A stretch of DNA of 50,048 nt from Candidatus Rifleibacteriota bacterium (GCA_018818125.1 JAHISQ010000016.1:1-50048); one strand, 5' to 3'. Numbered from the stretch's first letter, positions 1 through 9,468 are shown. A program made the numbers and translations. Notes: generated from the sequence alone by a model not told the origin.

Positions 1-2
1 AA

Positions 3-380
3 AAGGCAAAAAGCAATTGTGCGGTGCCTGGTCTTTATTTTTATGATAACAACGTCGTTAATGTCGCAAAAAGCATTAAACCCAGTGCCCGTGGGGAGCT
101 TGAAATAACTGATGTAAACAAAGAATATCTCAAAGCTGGCAAGCTCAACGTGCAATTATTGGGCAGAGGGTTTGCCTGGTTGGATACTGGCACCTACGAC
201 AGTCTTATCGAAGCTGGACAGTTTGTGCAGACCATTGAGCATCGCCAGGGCTTTAAAATCGCCTGTCTTGAAGAAATTGCCTATATAAATAAATGGATTT
301 ATTCAGAGCAACTCCTGAAAACTGCAGAATTCTACAAAAATTCAAGCTACGGCGAGTATTTGCGCGAATTAATCAAATAG
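3..380 (+). CDS. rfbA: Glucose-1-phosphate thymidylyltransferase, 3' part (copy 1)
   Basis: RfbA makes dTDP-glucose from dTTP and glucose-1-phosphate, the first step to dTDP-deoxy sugars. The frame is open to the left edge, so only the C-terminal 125 or so residues are present. They include the family signatures [18 protein letters not shown] and the [10 protein letters not shown] stretch. Over the last 118 residues it differs at about 10 positions from the full copy at 11461, so it is a close paralogue and not an identical duplicate. It lies 12 bp upstream of a DegT transaminase, as expected for a dTDP-amino-sugar block. The apparent GTG start at 24 is internal to the protein. Confidence 0.93.
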   Translation, partial: KAKSNCAVPGLYFYDNNVVNVAKSIKPSARGELEITDVNKEYLKAGKLNVQLLGRGFAWLDTGTYDSLIEAGQFVQTIEHRQGFKIACLEEIAYINKWIYSEQLLKTAEFYKNSSYGEYLRELIK

Positions 381-392
381 ATTTGGAAAAAA

Positions 393-1466
393 ATGATAAA
401 CGTAACTAAGGCTTATTTACCAGACAAAGAGAAATTGTTTGGTTATATCAACAAAATATATGAATCTGGATGGTTGACCAATAATGGTCAGTTCTGTAAA
501 CAGCTTGAGACACGTCTCAAAGATTTTCTTGGGGTCAAGAACCTGATTCTCGTATCGAACGGGACTCTGGCTTTGCAGGTCGCCTACAAAGCTCTTAACG
601 TTACTGGTAGCGCGGTAACTACTCCCTTCAGTTTTGTTGCAACAGCCAGCTCATTATTATGGGAGGGCATTAGCCCCGTCTTTGCCGATATAAATCCACT
701 AACTTGGAATCTTGCACCAGAAAATATTGAAAAAGCTATCAAGGCAGACACTTCTGCAATTGTGCCGGTTCATGTATTTGGGAATCCGTGTGATGTTGAA
801 GCAATACAGAAAATTGCTCAAAAGAATGATCTTAAGGTTATCTACGATGGCGCCCACGCTTTTGGTGTAAAATACAAAGGTGAGTCAATTTTAAACTGGG
901 GTGACGTAACAACTTTGAGTTTTCATGCCACCAAGCTTTTTCATACAATTGAAGGTGGTGCAATCATTACCTCAGATGATGAGTTGGCCAGAAAAATCAG
1001 GTTGTTGATAAATTTTGGTATTACTGGCCCTGAAACAATAGAATGCGTGGGGATTAATTGCAAAATTAACGAGTTTCAGGCAGCGATGGGTCTGTGCGTT
1101 CTCGATGAGATGGAGGAAATAGCCACATCACGCAAGAAAGTCTGGGATTATTACCGGAGCAATTTGCCAGCAAATCTTGTAATGCAGCAATGGAATTTGC
1201 ATAGTTCACAGAATTATCATTATTACCCAGTGCTTTTCGAGTCAGAATCGACCTTAAAAAAAACTCAACGTGCTTTTAATAACGAGCAGATTTTTCCTAG
1301 AAGATATTTTTATCCGTCCCTGGATTCATTAAAATTCTCTGGCAATACCAGCAATATGCCTTTATCGCAAGATATTTCCAGACGCATTTTGTGTTTGCCG
1401 ATTTTTCCGGAATTGACAACTCAAGAACAGCAGCAGATTTTAAAAATTCTTTCAGCATACCAATAA
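393..1466 (+). CDS. DegT/DnrJ/EryC1-family sugar aminotransferase (WecE/VioA-like)
   Basis: PLP-dependent transaminase of 357 residues, the usual length for the family. The N-terminal GWLTNNG, the SNGTLALQ cofactor-binding loop, the YDGAHAFG aspartate region and the Schiff-base lysine in SFHATKLFHTIEGG are all visible. It probably aminates a dTDP-4-keto-6-deoxyhexose. Between rfbA and a hexapeptide acyltransferase, with a WecF-like transferase two genes on, the context suggests C4 amination as in WecE (Fuc4N) or VioA (Qui4N). Which epimer is made cannot be decided from sequence. Start ATG at 393, 12 bp after rfbA. Confidence 0.88.
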   Translation: MINVTKAYLPDKEKLFGYINKIYESGWLTNNGQFCKQLETRLKDFLGVKNLILVSNGTLALQVAYKALNVTGSAVTTPFSFVATASSLLWEGISPVFADINPLTWNLAPENIEKAIKADTSAIVPVHVFGNPCDVEAIQKIAQKNDLKVIYDGAHAFGVKYKGESILNWGDVTTLSFHATKLFHTIEGGAIITSDDELARKIRLLINFGITGPETIECVGINCKINEFQAAMGLCVLDEMEEIATSRKKVWDYYRSNLPANLVMQQWNLHSSQNYHYYPVLFESESTLKKTQRAFNNEQIFPRRYFYPSLDSLKFSGNTSNMPLSQDISRRILCLPIFPELTTQEQQQILKILSAYQ

Positions 1467-1492
1467 AGTCAAATGAAAAGGGCAATTAGAAC

Positions 1493-2083
1493 ATGAGTTC
1501 ATTTTATTCTCAAGAGGATTTGAAAAACCTTGGGTTGGGAAGTGTTGGGAGCAATGTCAAAATTAGTAAGATAGCCAGTATTTATTCTCCCCAAAATGTT
1601 TTTGTTTCTGATAATGTAAGAATAGACGATTTTTGTGTCCTTTCAGGTGGTTCCGGTATAAGCATTGGTAGTTTTGTTCACATTTCAGCCTTTGTCGCCT
1701 TATACGGCGGTTCTGGGATTTCTATCGGAAATAATTGTTCAATTTCACCTTTTACAGCCATATTTTCTGAATCTGATGATTTTTCTGGTAATTCACTTGT
1801 GAGCCCTTGGTATCCAAAAGACTTTAAGCCGGGGTATAATGCCGGAAAAGTTGTTTTGATGGACCATTCGAATGTTGGTTCCCATTGTGTCATTATGCCC
1901 AGAGTTATCATTAGAGAAGGTGTGGCGATTGGAGCAAATTCTTTGGTTCTCAATAGTTGTGACGAATGGTCCGTTTATTGCGGTTCACCAGCAAAAAAAA
2001 TAAAGGAAAGATCAAAGGATTTGCTTAGACTCGAAGGTGAATTTATGCAATTACTGAATGGCGAAGTGCAAACACGTTCATAA
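1493..2083 (+). CDS. Left-handed beta-helix (hexapeptide-repeat) acyltransferase
   Basis: 196-residue acyltransferase with repeated isoleucine/valine hexapeptides (for example ISIGSF, ISIGNN, GVAIGANS) and a C-terminal CGSPAKKIKER cap typical of the MaaT/WbbJ/NeuD-like group. It would N- or O-acylate a sugar nucleotide using acyl-CoA in the cytoplasm. Its place after the aminotransferase makes N-acetylation of the new amino group the natural reading (VioB-like role; E. coli WecD is a GNAT, so this would be an analogous enzyme). Same operon, 26 bp downstream of the transaminase. Substrate is inferred from context only. Confidence 0.85.
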   Translation: MSSFYSQEDLKNLGLGSVGSNVKISKIASIYSPQNVFVSDNVRIDDFCVLSGGSGISIGSFVHISAFVALYGGSGISIGNNCSISPFTAIFSESDDFSGNSLVSPWYPKDFKPGYNAGKVVLMDHSNVGSHCVIMPRVIIREGVAIGANSLVLNSCDEWSVYCGSPAKKIKERSKDLLRLEGEFMQLLNGEVQTRS

Positions 2084-2127
2084 TTTCAAATTTGAACATT
2101 TAAGGTTTTTGGGTTTAATTAATTTAT

Positions 2128-3276
2128 ATGATTTTACATATCGCAACAGATAGCATGTTTTTGGACATGGCTTACAGGGAATTTGAACGGGCTAGCCCTG
2201 GTCAGAACGAATTTGTTGTTATCTCCGATAAAACTTCTCTTAAGTTTTCCAAGCTGGCTAAAGTCAGAATTTTATCAACTAAAATCCTTTTTGAAAAGGA
2301 TTTTATAAAAGGGCTTTCTGCTTATGAGGCTATAGTTGTTCACTATTTAAATAATGATAGCGCAAAGTTAATCGCCAAAGTCCCAACTAACATGAAGATT
2401 TTATGGATAGGTTGGGGCGGTGATTATTATTCCTTAATGCAGAATAGTAATGAAAAAATATTTTTATTGGATAAAACAAGGGCTGCTTACTCTAAAAACA
2501 GAAGCTTTAAAGCATGTGTTCGGCATCTACTGGTTTTATGCCGAGATATGTTTAGAAATAGCAGGAAAACACTCCTTGATGCCATCCGGCGAATTGACTT
2601 TTTCGCACCCGTATTGCCAGAGGAGTATGCCATGGTTAAAGATGCTCTCTGGGGCTTTAAGGCAAAGTATCTTTCCTGGAATTATGGTTGTTTAGACGAT
2701 TTTATTTTGCCTGAGAAAATCTTGTCAGGCAATAACATTCTTTTAGGAAACAGCGCGACTTATGCCAACAACCATTTGGATGCATTTGAGCTTATTAAAG
2801 GCTTCAAACTGCCAGGGAAGATAATCACTCCACTTAATTATGGCGATAAAGCTTATGCAGAATCTGTAATTAAGCGTGGTAAGTCATTATTCAATGCAAA
2901 TTTTGAACCAATTCAGACCTTTTTGCCCCTAGCTGATTATGTTGAACATGCAAGTCGGTGCTCATATGTAGTAATGAATCATTTAAGACAACAAGGGCTT
3001 GGGAATATAATTATGATGATGCATATGGGGGCAAAGATATTTCTTAATGTCCAGAATCCAATTCTTAGATTTTTCCAATCGCAAGGTGCATTCCTTTTTA
3101 CTACAGAGCACCTTAAAGATGTTGGTGATTTCGAATCTATAAAATTAACACCTGAGCAGATTCAGCAAAGCCGTAATGTTCTTGCCAAAATTTGGGCTCC
3201 AGAGCAAATACATCGTAGAACATTAGAAGTAGTTTCTGCAATAACATACAAGCAGAGCAAGTCATTAATGGTATAA
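2128..3276 (+). CDS. TDP-Fuc4NAc:lipid transferase-like glycosyltransferase (WecF family)
   Basis: 382 residues resembling the Glyco_transf_56/WecF family, whose E. coli member moves Fuc4NAc from TDP-Fuc4NAc to the lipid-linked enterobacterial common antigen intermediate. Family-like stretches are ILWIGWGGDYY near residue 95, LGNSATYANNHLDAFE near 206, and RQQGLGNIIMMM near 289. No signal peptide, so a cytoplasmic, membrane-associated enzyme. Together with the preceding rfbA, transaminase and acyltransferase it points to a dTDP-4-acetamido-4,6-dideoxyhexose in the repeat unit. The exact sugar is inferred. An IS66 element sits immediately downstream. Confidence 0.8.
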   Translation: MILHIATDSMFLDMAYREFERASPGQNEFVVISDKTSLKFSKLAKVRILSTKILFEKDFIKGLSAYEAIVVHYLNNDSAKLIAKVPTNMKILWIGWGGDYYSLMQNSNEKIFLLDKTRAAYSKNRSFKACVRHLLVLCRDMFRNSRKTLLDAIRRIDFFAPVLPEEYAMVKDALWGFKAKYLSWNYGCLDDFILPEKILSGNNILLGNSATYANNHLDAFELIKGFKLPGKIITPLNYGDKAYAESVIKRGKSLFNANFEPIQTFLPLADYVEHASRCSYVVMNHLRQQGLGNIIMMMHMGAKIFLNVQNPILRFFQSQGAFLFTTEHLKDVGDFESIKLTPEQIQQSRNVLAKIWAPEQIHRRTLEVVSAITYKQSKSLMV

Positions 3277-3298
3277 AATTGACATACCAATCCTAGAG

Positions 3299-3332
3299 GA
3301 CTAATAGTAAAGATTCAGTTACAGGTGGGATT
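3299..3332 (+). repeat. Left end of IS66 element: target duplication and IRL
   Basis: GACTAATA at 3299-3306 is the left copy of the 8-bp target duplication. The inverted repeat follows, starting GTAAAGATTCAG at 3307, with GGTGGGA near its inner end. Confidence 0.93.
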
Positions 3333-4833
3333 TTGATTATTTCGTGCTCATAGCTTGTACTTTTTTCTGATTCCTTTTATTATTGGGCTCATGGGATACC
3401 ACAGGATAGCCAAAGAAAAATCTAGCCCACACTGTTCATTCTGCTTCGAAAAACAGCGAATCATCGATGAGCTGCAAGAAGAAGTAATGCAACTTAAAAA
3501 GCAGTTGAAGGTTCAAGAATCATTCACTCAAGATGGCTATTTTGGGAGTTCTACTCCCTCATCAAAACTTCCTTTTAAGGTGAATACTGCTGACGTAATA
3601 AAAGGCAAGCGTGGAGCAAAAAAAGGCCATTCAGGTAACGGCCGAAAGTCTCATAATTACGATGAAGTTGAGACACATAACGAAGTGTCTTGCGATTATG
3701 ATAATTGCCCAGACTGCGGTCATAAACTTGAGATAAAGTCTTACTCAAGTCGCAGCGTTCTGGAATCTCCACCGAAGAAGCCTGAAAAGCGCTATTACAT
3801 GGTTCAGAAAAAGCATTGTGCTTGCTGTAAAAAAACGTTCCAAAGCTCTATCCCTGGCGTCATGAACAAGAGTCTTTTTGGCAACCAACTTATTACTAAT
3901 ATTGCCGAAATGCATTATCTGCATGGAGTTCCAATCGGCCGCATTTCTGAATTAACTGGTGTCGGAGATGGCGCCATTGTAGGTATATTTAACAGGCTTT
4001 CTAAGATCTTTGAAAATGTCTCTGAGCAGTTGATTTCCGAATACAGAATCGCAGAAGTTAAACATGCTGACGAAACCAGCTGGAGAGTCGACGGGAAAAA
4101 CGGTTATACATGGCTTTTTGCTACCGATAAATTGAGTTATTTTTGTTTCGGAGAAAATCGATCATCTGCTGTTCCCAAAAGGGTTTTTGGAGATAAACAA
4201 CTGCCCGGAGTTTTGATCGTCGATAGATATGCTGCCTACAACAAGGCGCCGTGTAAAATTCAGTATTGCTACGCTCACTTGATCCGGGATATTGAAGATC
4301 TCCAGAAAAGGCATCCGGAAAGCAAAGAAGTCGAGAGATTTGTAGCTGTGTTGATTCCTCTGATGACTGAAGCTATTAAACTCAGAATGAAGCCCATTAC
4401 GGCTGCTAAATTTAATAAACTGGCAGCAAAAACCAAAGAAGAAATAATAAAGGTCATGAGCTTACCAGCCAAGCATTTGGGGATAAAAAATATACAGCAA
4501 CTGTTCGTTAAAAATGAAAGTCGCTTGTATCATTGGGCAAACAACAGAGATATTCATGCCGACAACAACCTTGCAGAAAGAGATCTGCGGCCAACTGTTG
4601 TGGCGAGAAAAGTAAGTTTTGGTTCAGCTTCGCAAGAAGGAGCAAAAACCAGAGGAGTATTGACCTCGATTTTTCATACGCTCAAAAAAAGAACCAGAGA
4701 TCCAAGCGCAAAATTTAAACAGACTCTTGACCTGGTAGCTGGCAATGAAAAGCTCATTCCAAAGCAGATAATAGATTTTTTGTTCTGCCTGGAATAGCAA
4801 TTAAGCCATTCCCACCTAAGACTGAATCTTTAC
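3307..4833 (+). mobile_element. Complete IS66-family insertion sequence, single-transposase type
   Basis: About 1.53 kb element bounded by imperfect inverted repeats of about 25 bp and flanked by an exact 8-bp direct repeat (GACTAATA at 3299-3306 and 4834-4841). Eight base pairs is the target duplication size known for IS66. Only a tnpC-type transposase is present; the tnpA and tnpB accessory genes of classical IS66 are absent, as in the ISBst12-like subgroup. Intact ends, duplication and ORF suggest a recent insertion. It separates the wecF-like gene from wzx without breaking either. Confidence 0.95.
3391..4797 (+). CDS. tnpC: IS66-family transposase (TnpC type)
   Basis: About 468 residues from the ATG at 3391, near the usual TnpC length. 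Features in order: an N-terminal cysteine pair and coiled-coil leucine-zipper-like stretch, a zinc-finger region with CPDCG, the DDE_Tnp_IS66 core with the first acidic residue in HADETSW, the second in IVDRYAAYN, and the glutamate in ADNNLAERDLRP, then the IS66 C-terminal domain. A TTG 36 bp earlier would add a hydrophobic leader unlike the family, so the ATG is preferred although neither start has a clear Shine-Dalgarno. The reading frame is uninterrupted, so the enzyme may be active. Confidence 0.93.
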   Translation: MGYHRIAKEKSSPHCSFCFEKQRIIDELQEEVMQLKKQLKVQESFTQDGYFGSSTPSSKLPFKVNTADVIKGKRGAKKGHSGNGRKSHNYDEVETHNEVSCDYDNCPDCGHKLEIKSYSSRSVLESPPKKPEKRYYMVQKKHCACCKKTFQSSIPGVMNKSLFGNQLITNIAEMHYLHGVPIGRISELTGVGDGAIVGIFNRLSKIFENVSEQLISEYRIAEVKHADETSWRVDGKNGYTWLFATDKLSYFCFGENRSSAVPKRVFGDKQLPGVLIVDRYAAYNKAPCKIQYCYAHLIRDIEDLQKRHPESKEVERFVAVLIPLMTEAIKLRMKPITAAKFNKLAAKTKEEIIKVMSLPAKHLGIKNIQQLFVKNESRLYHWANNRDIHADNNLAERDLRPTVVARKVSFGSASQEGAKTRGVLTSIFHTLKKRTRDPSAKFKQTLDLVAGNEKLIPKQIIDFLFCLE

Positions 4834-4841
4834 GACTAATA
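4808..4841 (+). repeat. Right end of IS66 element: IRR and target duplication
   Basis: The sequence at 4808-4833 is the reverse complement of the left end with a few mismatches, ending CTGAATCTTTAC. GACTAATA at 4834-4841 repeats the left flank exactly. Confidence 0.93.
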
Positions 4842-5150
4842 CGACAACCTCATTTACAAATGTTTTGAAACATACTATCCTTGAGAAAATCTTGAGGGGG
4901 GGGCATTATAGTCATTGGAATCCCGAATGACAGTCCCAATCGTTCGCGACCTTGCAAGGCGAGTTCTGTAAACACGTGCAGGATTTTCAAAAACGGAATT
5001 CTTTCTGAGTTGGCTCAAGTTCAAATTTCTGAAAAGGACTCTACTAAAGAAAAGTCGTTGCCGGGAAAGGCATTGCAGGCTAGTCCCAAATGATGTATGG
5101 TAGTCATATTAATTGATTTCTGAAAAAACAAGAAAAGTATAATTTTTTTA
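4842..5150 (+). other. Intergenic stretch, no recognised gene
   Basis: About 310 bp between the IS66 element and wzx. It contains an 8-G run near 4900 and one open frame of roughly 64 codons ending at a TGA near 5092 that I cannot relate to any family. No consensus promoter or terminator was found. It may be decayed coding sequence or the upstream region of wzx. Confidence 0.4.
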
Positions 5151-6575
5151 ATGAACTATAAGAAAATTGCCCAATTTTCATTAGGACCGTTGCTTTCTGC
5201 TGCCCTCAGCATGGCGACTCTACCAGCAATTGCCTGGTTTTTCACAAAAGAAGATATTGGTCGCATCGCGATGTTGCAGGTAGCCTGTTCTTTTGCTGCT
5301 CTTTTATTTTCACTTGGTCTTGATCAGGCTTACGTTCGTGAATATCATGAAACAGAACGCAAGGGTAGTCTTTTGTTGCTTACGATCTTGCCTGGTTTTC
5401 TAATGTTGATTTTGGCTGTTCCTTTTTCATATTTATACAGAGACAAACTAATGCTTATTATTTATGATCAAACAAGCATGAATTTGTATTTATTGACTTT
5501 AGTTACGATTTTTGCAGGTTTTGTTTCACGCTATTTTTCGCTTGTTCTAAGAATGCAGGAGAGAGCAATGGCTTATTCTCTGAGCCAAGTTTTGCCTAAA
5601 GTAATTTTCGCATTAGTGGTATTCTCATACTGGTTATTTTCTGTAACAAAAGATTTTGAAAAGCTGGCTTTGGCTCAAATGTTGAGCATATTGTCGGTTT
5701 TAATGGTTCTAATCTGGATTATAAGAAATGATTTGTTAGCTGTAATCAAAGAAAAAATTGATTGGGGGAAGTTGAGAGGTCTACTAATTTTTGGGGCACC
5801 TTTAATTTTGGGAGGAGTTGCATTCTGGGGGCTTTCTGCGATGAGTAGGCTAATGCTTAGGAGCTCTGCGACTTATTCTGAGCTTGGACTTTATTCTGTT
5901 GGGCAGAGCTTTGCTGGCGCAGGGTTAATTTTTCAAAGCATTTTTTCTACTGTTTGGGCACCTATGGTTTATAAGTGGTCGGCCAAGGGTGAAAATCTTG
6001 AAAAGATAGATAGTATAACTGAATATATGTTAGCAATGGTTGTGTTTACATTCGTAATATGTGGTATGACTTCTTGGCTAGTTCCACTCTTTTTGCCCAA
6101 AGATTATGGTAACGTGCAATATATTATGGTCGCATGTCTTGGCCAGCCATTGCTTTATACCTTGTCAGAGACCACCGTTGTTGGAGTTGGCTTGGCTCGA
6201 AAAAGCTTATATGCAATGTTGGCTCCGATATTTGCACTTATTGCAAACTTCTTTTTGTGTTGGATCTGGGTTCCTGATTATGGTGCGCGTGGTGCAGCAA
6301 TGGCTACTTTTGTTGCATTTTTTGTGTTTTTCCTTGTTAGAACAGAGAGCTCTGCTTATGTTTGGCGAAGTTTCCCAAGGAAAAAAATATACTTTTGTTT
6401 GATAATTCTTTTATTCGCTACGGGTTTAACGACTTTAGGGGGTGAGGAACGTTTTCTTTTAAGTATCTTGATTTGGTTGGCGATTTTTATAATTGCTACT
6501 TATAGTTTTTGGGAGATCGTTTTTAAAGTTTTACTTAAACTGCGATTGAGCGTAAAAAAGCTTTTACAGGTTTAG
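5151..6575 (+). CDS. wzx: Wzx-type polysaccharide flippase
   Basis: 474-residue integral membrane protein with about twelve to fourteen hydrophobic segments, beginning with a short lysine-containing N-terminus and an LLSAALSMATLPAIAWFF helix. The length, the charged loops and the early FFTKEDIGRIA motif are typical of the MATE/MOP-superfamily polysaccharide transporters (PF01943/PF13440) that move lipid-linked repeat units across the inner membrane. It sits directly before a Wzy-like polymerase, the expected partner. Family members are too divergent to name the substrate. The region from here to about 9.2 kb is visibly more A+T rich than the later genes, which suits a horizontally shared antigen locus. 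Confidence 0.85.
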   Translation: MNYKKIAQFSLGPLLSAALSMATLPAIAWFFTKEDIGRIAMLQVACSFAALLFSLGLDQAYVREYHETERKGSLLLLTILPGFLMLILAVPFSYLYRDKLMLIIYDQTSMNLYLLTLVTIFAGFVSRYFSLVLRMQERAMAYSLSQVLPKVIFALVVFSYWLFSVTKDFEKLALAQMLSILSVLMVLIWIIRNDLLAVIKEKIDWGKLRGLLIFGAPLILGGVAFWGLSAMSRLMLRSSATYSELGLYSVGQSFAGAGLIFQSIFSTVWAPMVYKWSAKGENLEKIDSITEYMLAMVVFTFVICGMTSWLVPLFLPKDYGNVQYIMVACLGQPLLYTLSETTVVGVGLARKSLYAMLAPIFALIANFFLCWIWVPDYGARGAAMATFVAFFVFFLVRTESSAYVWRSFPRKKIYFCLIILLFATGLTTLGGEERFLLSILIWLAIFIIATYSFWEIVFKVLLKLRLSVKKLLQV

Positions 6576-6597
6576 CACCTAAAATCTAATATAGGCA

Positions 6598-8118
6598 ATG
6601 AAGATTCAGAAACGTATGAACTTTTGTTGCAATGGGGGGCATGAAATGGGCCTTTTAAATGGTATGAGTAATAGCTCAACACATTGGAAAAATTATTCAA
6701 AGCTGTTGATTTTTTTTTTATTGACAATATTAGTTTTGTTTGCTTTTCTGATTCATTCAGCTAGGGGTGAACAAGAATATCAAGTCGCAGTGTTTTTTTT
6801 GATAATGCTTGCTTTGGCAATATTTGGTTTTTTTATGCTTTCAAAGAAACTTGTTCTTTTCGAGCCGGTGGTTTTGTTTAGTGCGTATTATTCAACTGTG
6901 TTAATCGCAGGCGGATATTCGATATATAATAATTTTGAAAATAATTTGTTTGTTCAAAATTCTACCTTTAGCCAGGATATCCCCACGCTGATGGGGCACG
7001 CGTGTATGTATTTATTTTTTGGTTACATTTTTATGTTGTTTGGCTATTATTTTGTGAGAGAGAAAAACCTAAAGGTAGAGTTATGCTTTGAAACCAAAGC
7101 AAAGATATCGGATACGGTCGTAAGTGTAATTATTTTGATTTTTCTTTCAATTGGAATTTTCAACTTTTTGTATAACGTTTTCATATTTGCTGGTGGTAAT
7201 GCATTCAATTATATGGTCAATCTCTCAATGAGGTCCTATGAATTTGAGCATACAGGAACTACCCTTGGCTACTTGTTTGCCTATAATGCTATGTATCTCT
7301 GGTTCTTTAAACTTTTAAGACATAAAAAGAATTGGTCATTCCCTTTTGTGCTTTTTCTCGCAGCAACAATTGTGATACAGGCTTCCACTGCAAGGATTTT
7401 TTCAACAATTTCATACATAACTAGTTTTGTTGGGTTATTCTATTTTGTTGAAATTAGAAGAAAGCAATTGCCAAGTAACTCAAAATATTGTTTTGCGTTA
7501 CTTGGTTTAGCAGTTTCTGGGTTACTTTTCTATTTATTGAGAATTGTAAGTAATCGTTTGATTACCGGGCAATTGATTGTTAGTGTCGCACAGGAACTGT
7601 CTTCACTTCTAGGTTTGTTGGGGCATTTTGCTGTTGAAAGTGGAAATTTACCAAATATTGGAGTATTTATAAAAATAATTGATGCATGGGATAAAGACAT
7701 CGGTTTTCTCAACGGGCAGTCATTAATTTCATGGGTATGCAATATTCTTCCCTCTTCTTTTAATTGGGTCGTGTTGCAGCCGAGTTACATGATAAAGGAG
7801 GTTTGGTATTCACATCTCCCAGGTGGTCTCCTTCCACCCACTGGTGTGGGTGAAATGTACGCTAATTTTGGTTTTTTTGGTCCATTCATTGGTATGTTTT
7901 TTTTTGGTTCATTTTCTGCGTTGTTATATAACTTAACTCTTAAGAGTAAGAATTTTTGGGTCTATATAGTTTCAATGCAACTTTCAATTGGGTTTATAAT
8001 GCTGTATCCTAAAGGGGAATTTTTTAATCTTTCCTTGTGGAAAATACTTCCGATTCTTATGACATTTTTGCTTTTGAGACTTTTATCTAGTGTTCGCTGC
8101 CAACAAGCTGGTAAATAA
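6598..8118 (+). CDS. wzy: Wzy-like O-antigen/polysaccharide polymerase
   Basis: 506 residues, hydrophobic nearly throughout, with about ten to twelve predicted membrane segments and a large periplasmic loop near residues 370-420 (LPSSFNWVVLQPSY through LLPPTGVGEMYANFG). That loop resembles the O-antigen polymerase family seen next to wzx genes (oligosaccharide repeat-unit polymerase). It would join lipid-linked repeats on the periplasmic side. The start is uncertain: ATG at 6598 is used, but the ATG at 6646 has a G-rich Shine-Dalgarno-like sequence before it and would remove 16 residues. The call rests on topology and neighbours as much as on motifs. Confidence 0.75.
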   Translation: MKIQKRMNFCCNGGHEMGLLNGMSNSSTHWKNYSKLLIFFLLTILVLFAFLIHSARGEQEYQVAVFFLIMLALAIFGFFMLSKKLVLFEPVVLFSAYYSTVLIAGGYSIYNNFENNLFVQNSTFSQDIPTLMGHACMYLFFGYIFMLFGYYFVREKNLKVELCFETKAKISDTVVSVIILIFLSIGIFNFLYNVFIFAGGNAFNYMVNLSMRSYEFEHTGTTLGYLFAYNAMYLWFFKLLRHKKNWSFPFVLFLAATIVIQASTARIFSTISYITSFVGLFYFVEIRRKQLPSNSKYCFALLGLAVSGLLFYLLRIVSNRLITGQLIVSVAQELSSLLGLLGHFAVESGNLPNIGVFIKIIDAWDKDIGFLNGQSLISWVCNILPSSFNWVVLQPSYMIKEVWYSHLPGGLLPPTGVGEMYANFGFFGPFIGMFFFGSFSALLYNLTLKSKNFWVYIVSMQLSIGFIMLYPKGEFFNLSLWKILPILMTFLLLRLLSSVRCQQAGK

Positions 8119-8172
8119 CTCGATTTGCAATTTTGGTTTGAGAGAAGTTCGGCTTTGATTAAGGGAATATAG

Positions 8173-9219
8173 ATGCAAACTTTAAAAAAAGTATTGATGT
8201 TGATTGTCTTGGCAATCATTGTTACCCATTATTTCGAAGGGGTGCAAACAATAGCATTAGTGCAAGTGAAAAATTTATTTCTCACAGGCAGTGTGTCAAA
8301 ATTTAACGAAGAATCATTTGAGACAAGTTATGGTTTTTCCGATCAATTTAAAATAAATCCTGTTCACATATCACAGTCTGTTGAAGAACTTTCTGATTCT
8401 GCTCTCAATTGCTACGTGGCAAAGGATTTTTCAAGTTTAAAAAAGTTAGCAAGCAAAAAAAACGTTGATAGAATCGTTCGTGCAGCAGATTTTCTTATCT
8501 CTATTGGTGTTTATTCAAATTTGGAGGATATTGAATACATTGCTTTCCCGTACAATTTTGATTACCCAAGTTATGCTAATGTGTTGACGGCTCCTTGGTA
8601 TTCTGGAATGGCTCAGGGGTTAGCTATAAAAACTTTTTTGTCTGCATATGTCCTAACGGGGGATATTAAATATTTTAAGGATGCACAACTTAGTGCAAAT
8701 TTACTGAAAGTGCCCGTTGCGTCTGGAGGGGTTGCTATTTACCTGGGCGATAGCGGTGTTTGGTTTGAGGAATACGCAAAAAATAGCAATCCATGTTCAT
8801 ATGCTCTGAATGGTCACATCTTTGCGGTTTGTGGTCTTGAGAGGCTTGTATGTTTTGATAAAAATTATAATGATTTATTGAAAAAATCAATTGCAGCAAC
8901 CGCCACCATGTTGCCTAAGTTCAATGCTTTGTTTTATAGTAGATACGATCTCGTAAAATATATGGCGAATCCAAGCTACCATCAAATCCACATTGATCAG
9001 CTTGAACATCTAAAAAATGTATACACAAACAGTGAATTTAAAAAATTTTATTACATTTTTCTCTTGCAGAAATATATTCCACTGGGTGTTTTTTATCGTT
9101 TATTATTTTATCCCCATAATTCGCTTTTGATAGCTACTGTATTGAATATCATAATTGTGATGATATTGTTTCGTTTCGTTTCCTCTTTTAGGGAACGTAA
9201 GCTTACAGTGAAAGGGTAG
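8173..9219 (+). CDS. Membrane-anchored D-glucuronyl C5-epimerase-like protein
   Basis: 348 residues with an N-terminal membrane segment (about residues 5-22), a catalytic-type domain and a second hydrophobic segment near 318-338. The middle matches the C5-epimerase C-terminal domain (PF06662): APWYSGMAQGLAI near residue 138, a TGDIKYF helix, GGVAIYLGDSGVWFEEY, ALNGHIFAVCGLERL, and a YHQIHIDQLEHL block. Known members epimerise glucuronate to iduronate in heparan/heparosan, and related proteins occur in bacterial polysaccharide loci. In this operon it could modify a uronic acid in the polymer after export. Activity and substrate are inferred. Confidence 0.78.
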   Translation: MQTLKKVLMLIVLAIIVTHYFEGVQTIALVQVKNLFLTGSVSKFNEESFETSYGFSDQFKINPVHISQSVEELSDSALNCYVAKDFSSLKKLASKKNVDRIVRAADFLISIGVYSNLEDIEYIAFPYNFDYPSYANVLTAPWYSGMAQGLAIKTFLSAYVLTGDIKYFKDAQLSANLLKVPVASGGVAIYLGDSGVWFEEYAKNSNPCSYALNGHIFAVCGLERLVCFDKNYNDLLKKSIAATATMLPKFNALFYSRYDLVKYMANPSYHQIHIDQLEHLKNVYTNSEFKKFYYIFLLQKYIPLGVFYRLLFYPHNSLLIATVLNIIIVMILFRFVSSFRERKLTVKG

Positions 9220-9468
9220 TTGAATGTGGGTGTGCATGCAGATAGCTGAGAGTATGCAAATTGTAAAAATCTTTTGATTAGACAGAGGTGGCCGGTACGC
9301 CGCTGTGGGTGAAATTTTGTTTCATGAAAAGTGCTAAAAACTTATGGCATAAAGATTAATTGTTTGGTTCGTTTTGCCTATGATGTTTGGCTTTTTAGCA
9401 TTAAGGCAAGGCAGTGTTGTCAGAAAAAAAGTTGCAAAAATCTATAGAAATATCGTGGAGAATTATAA

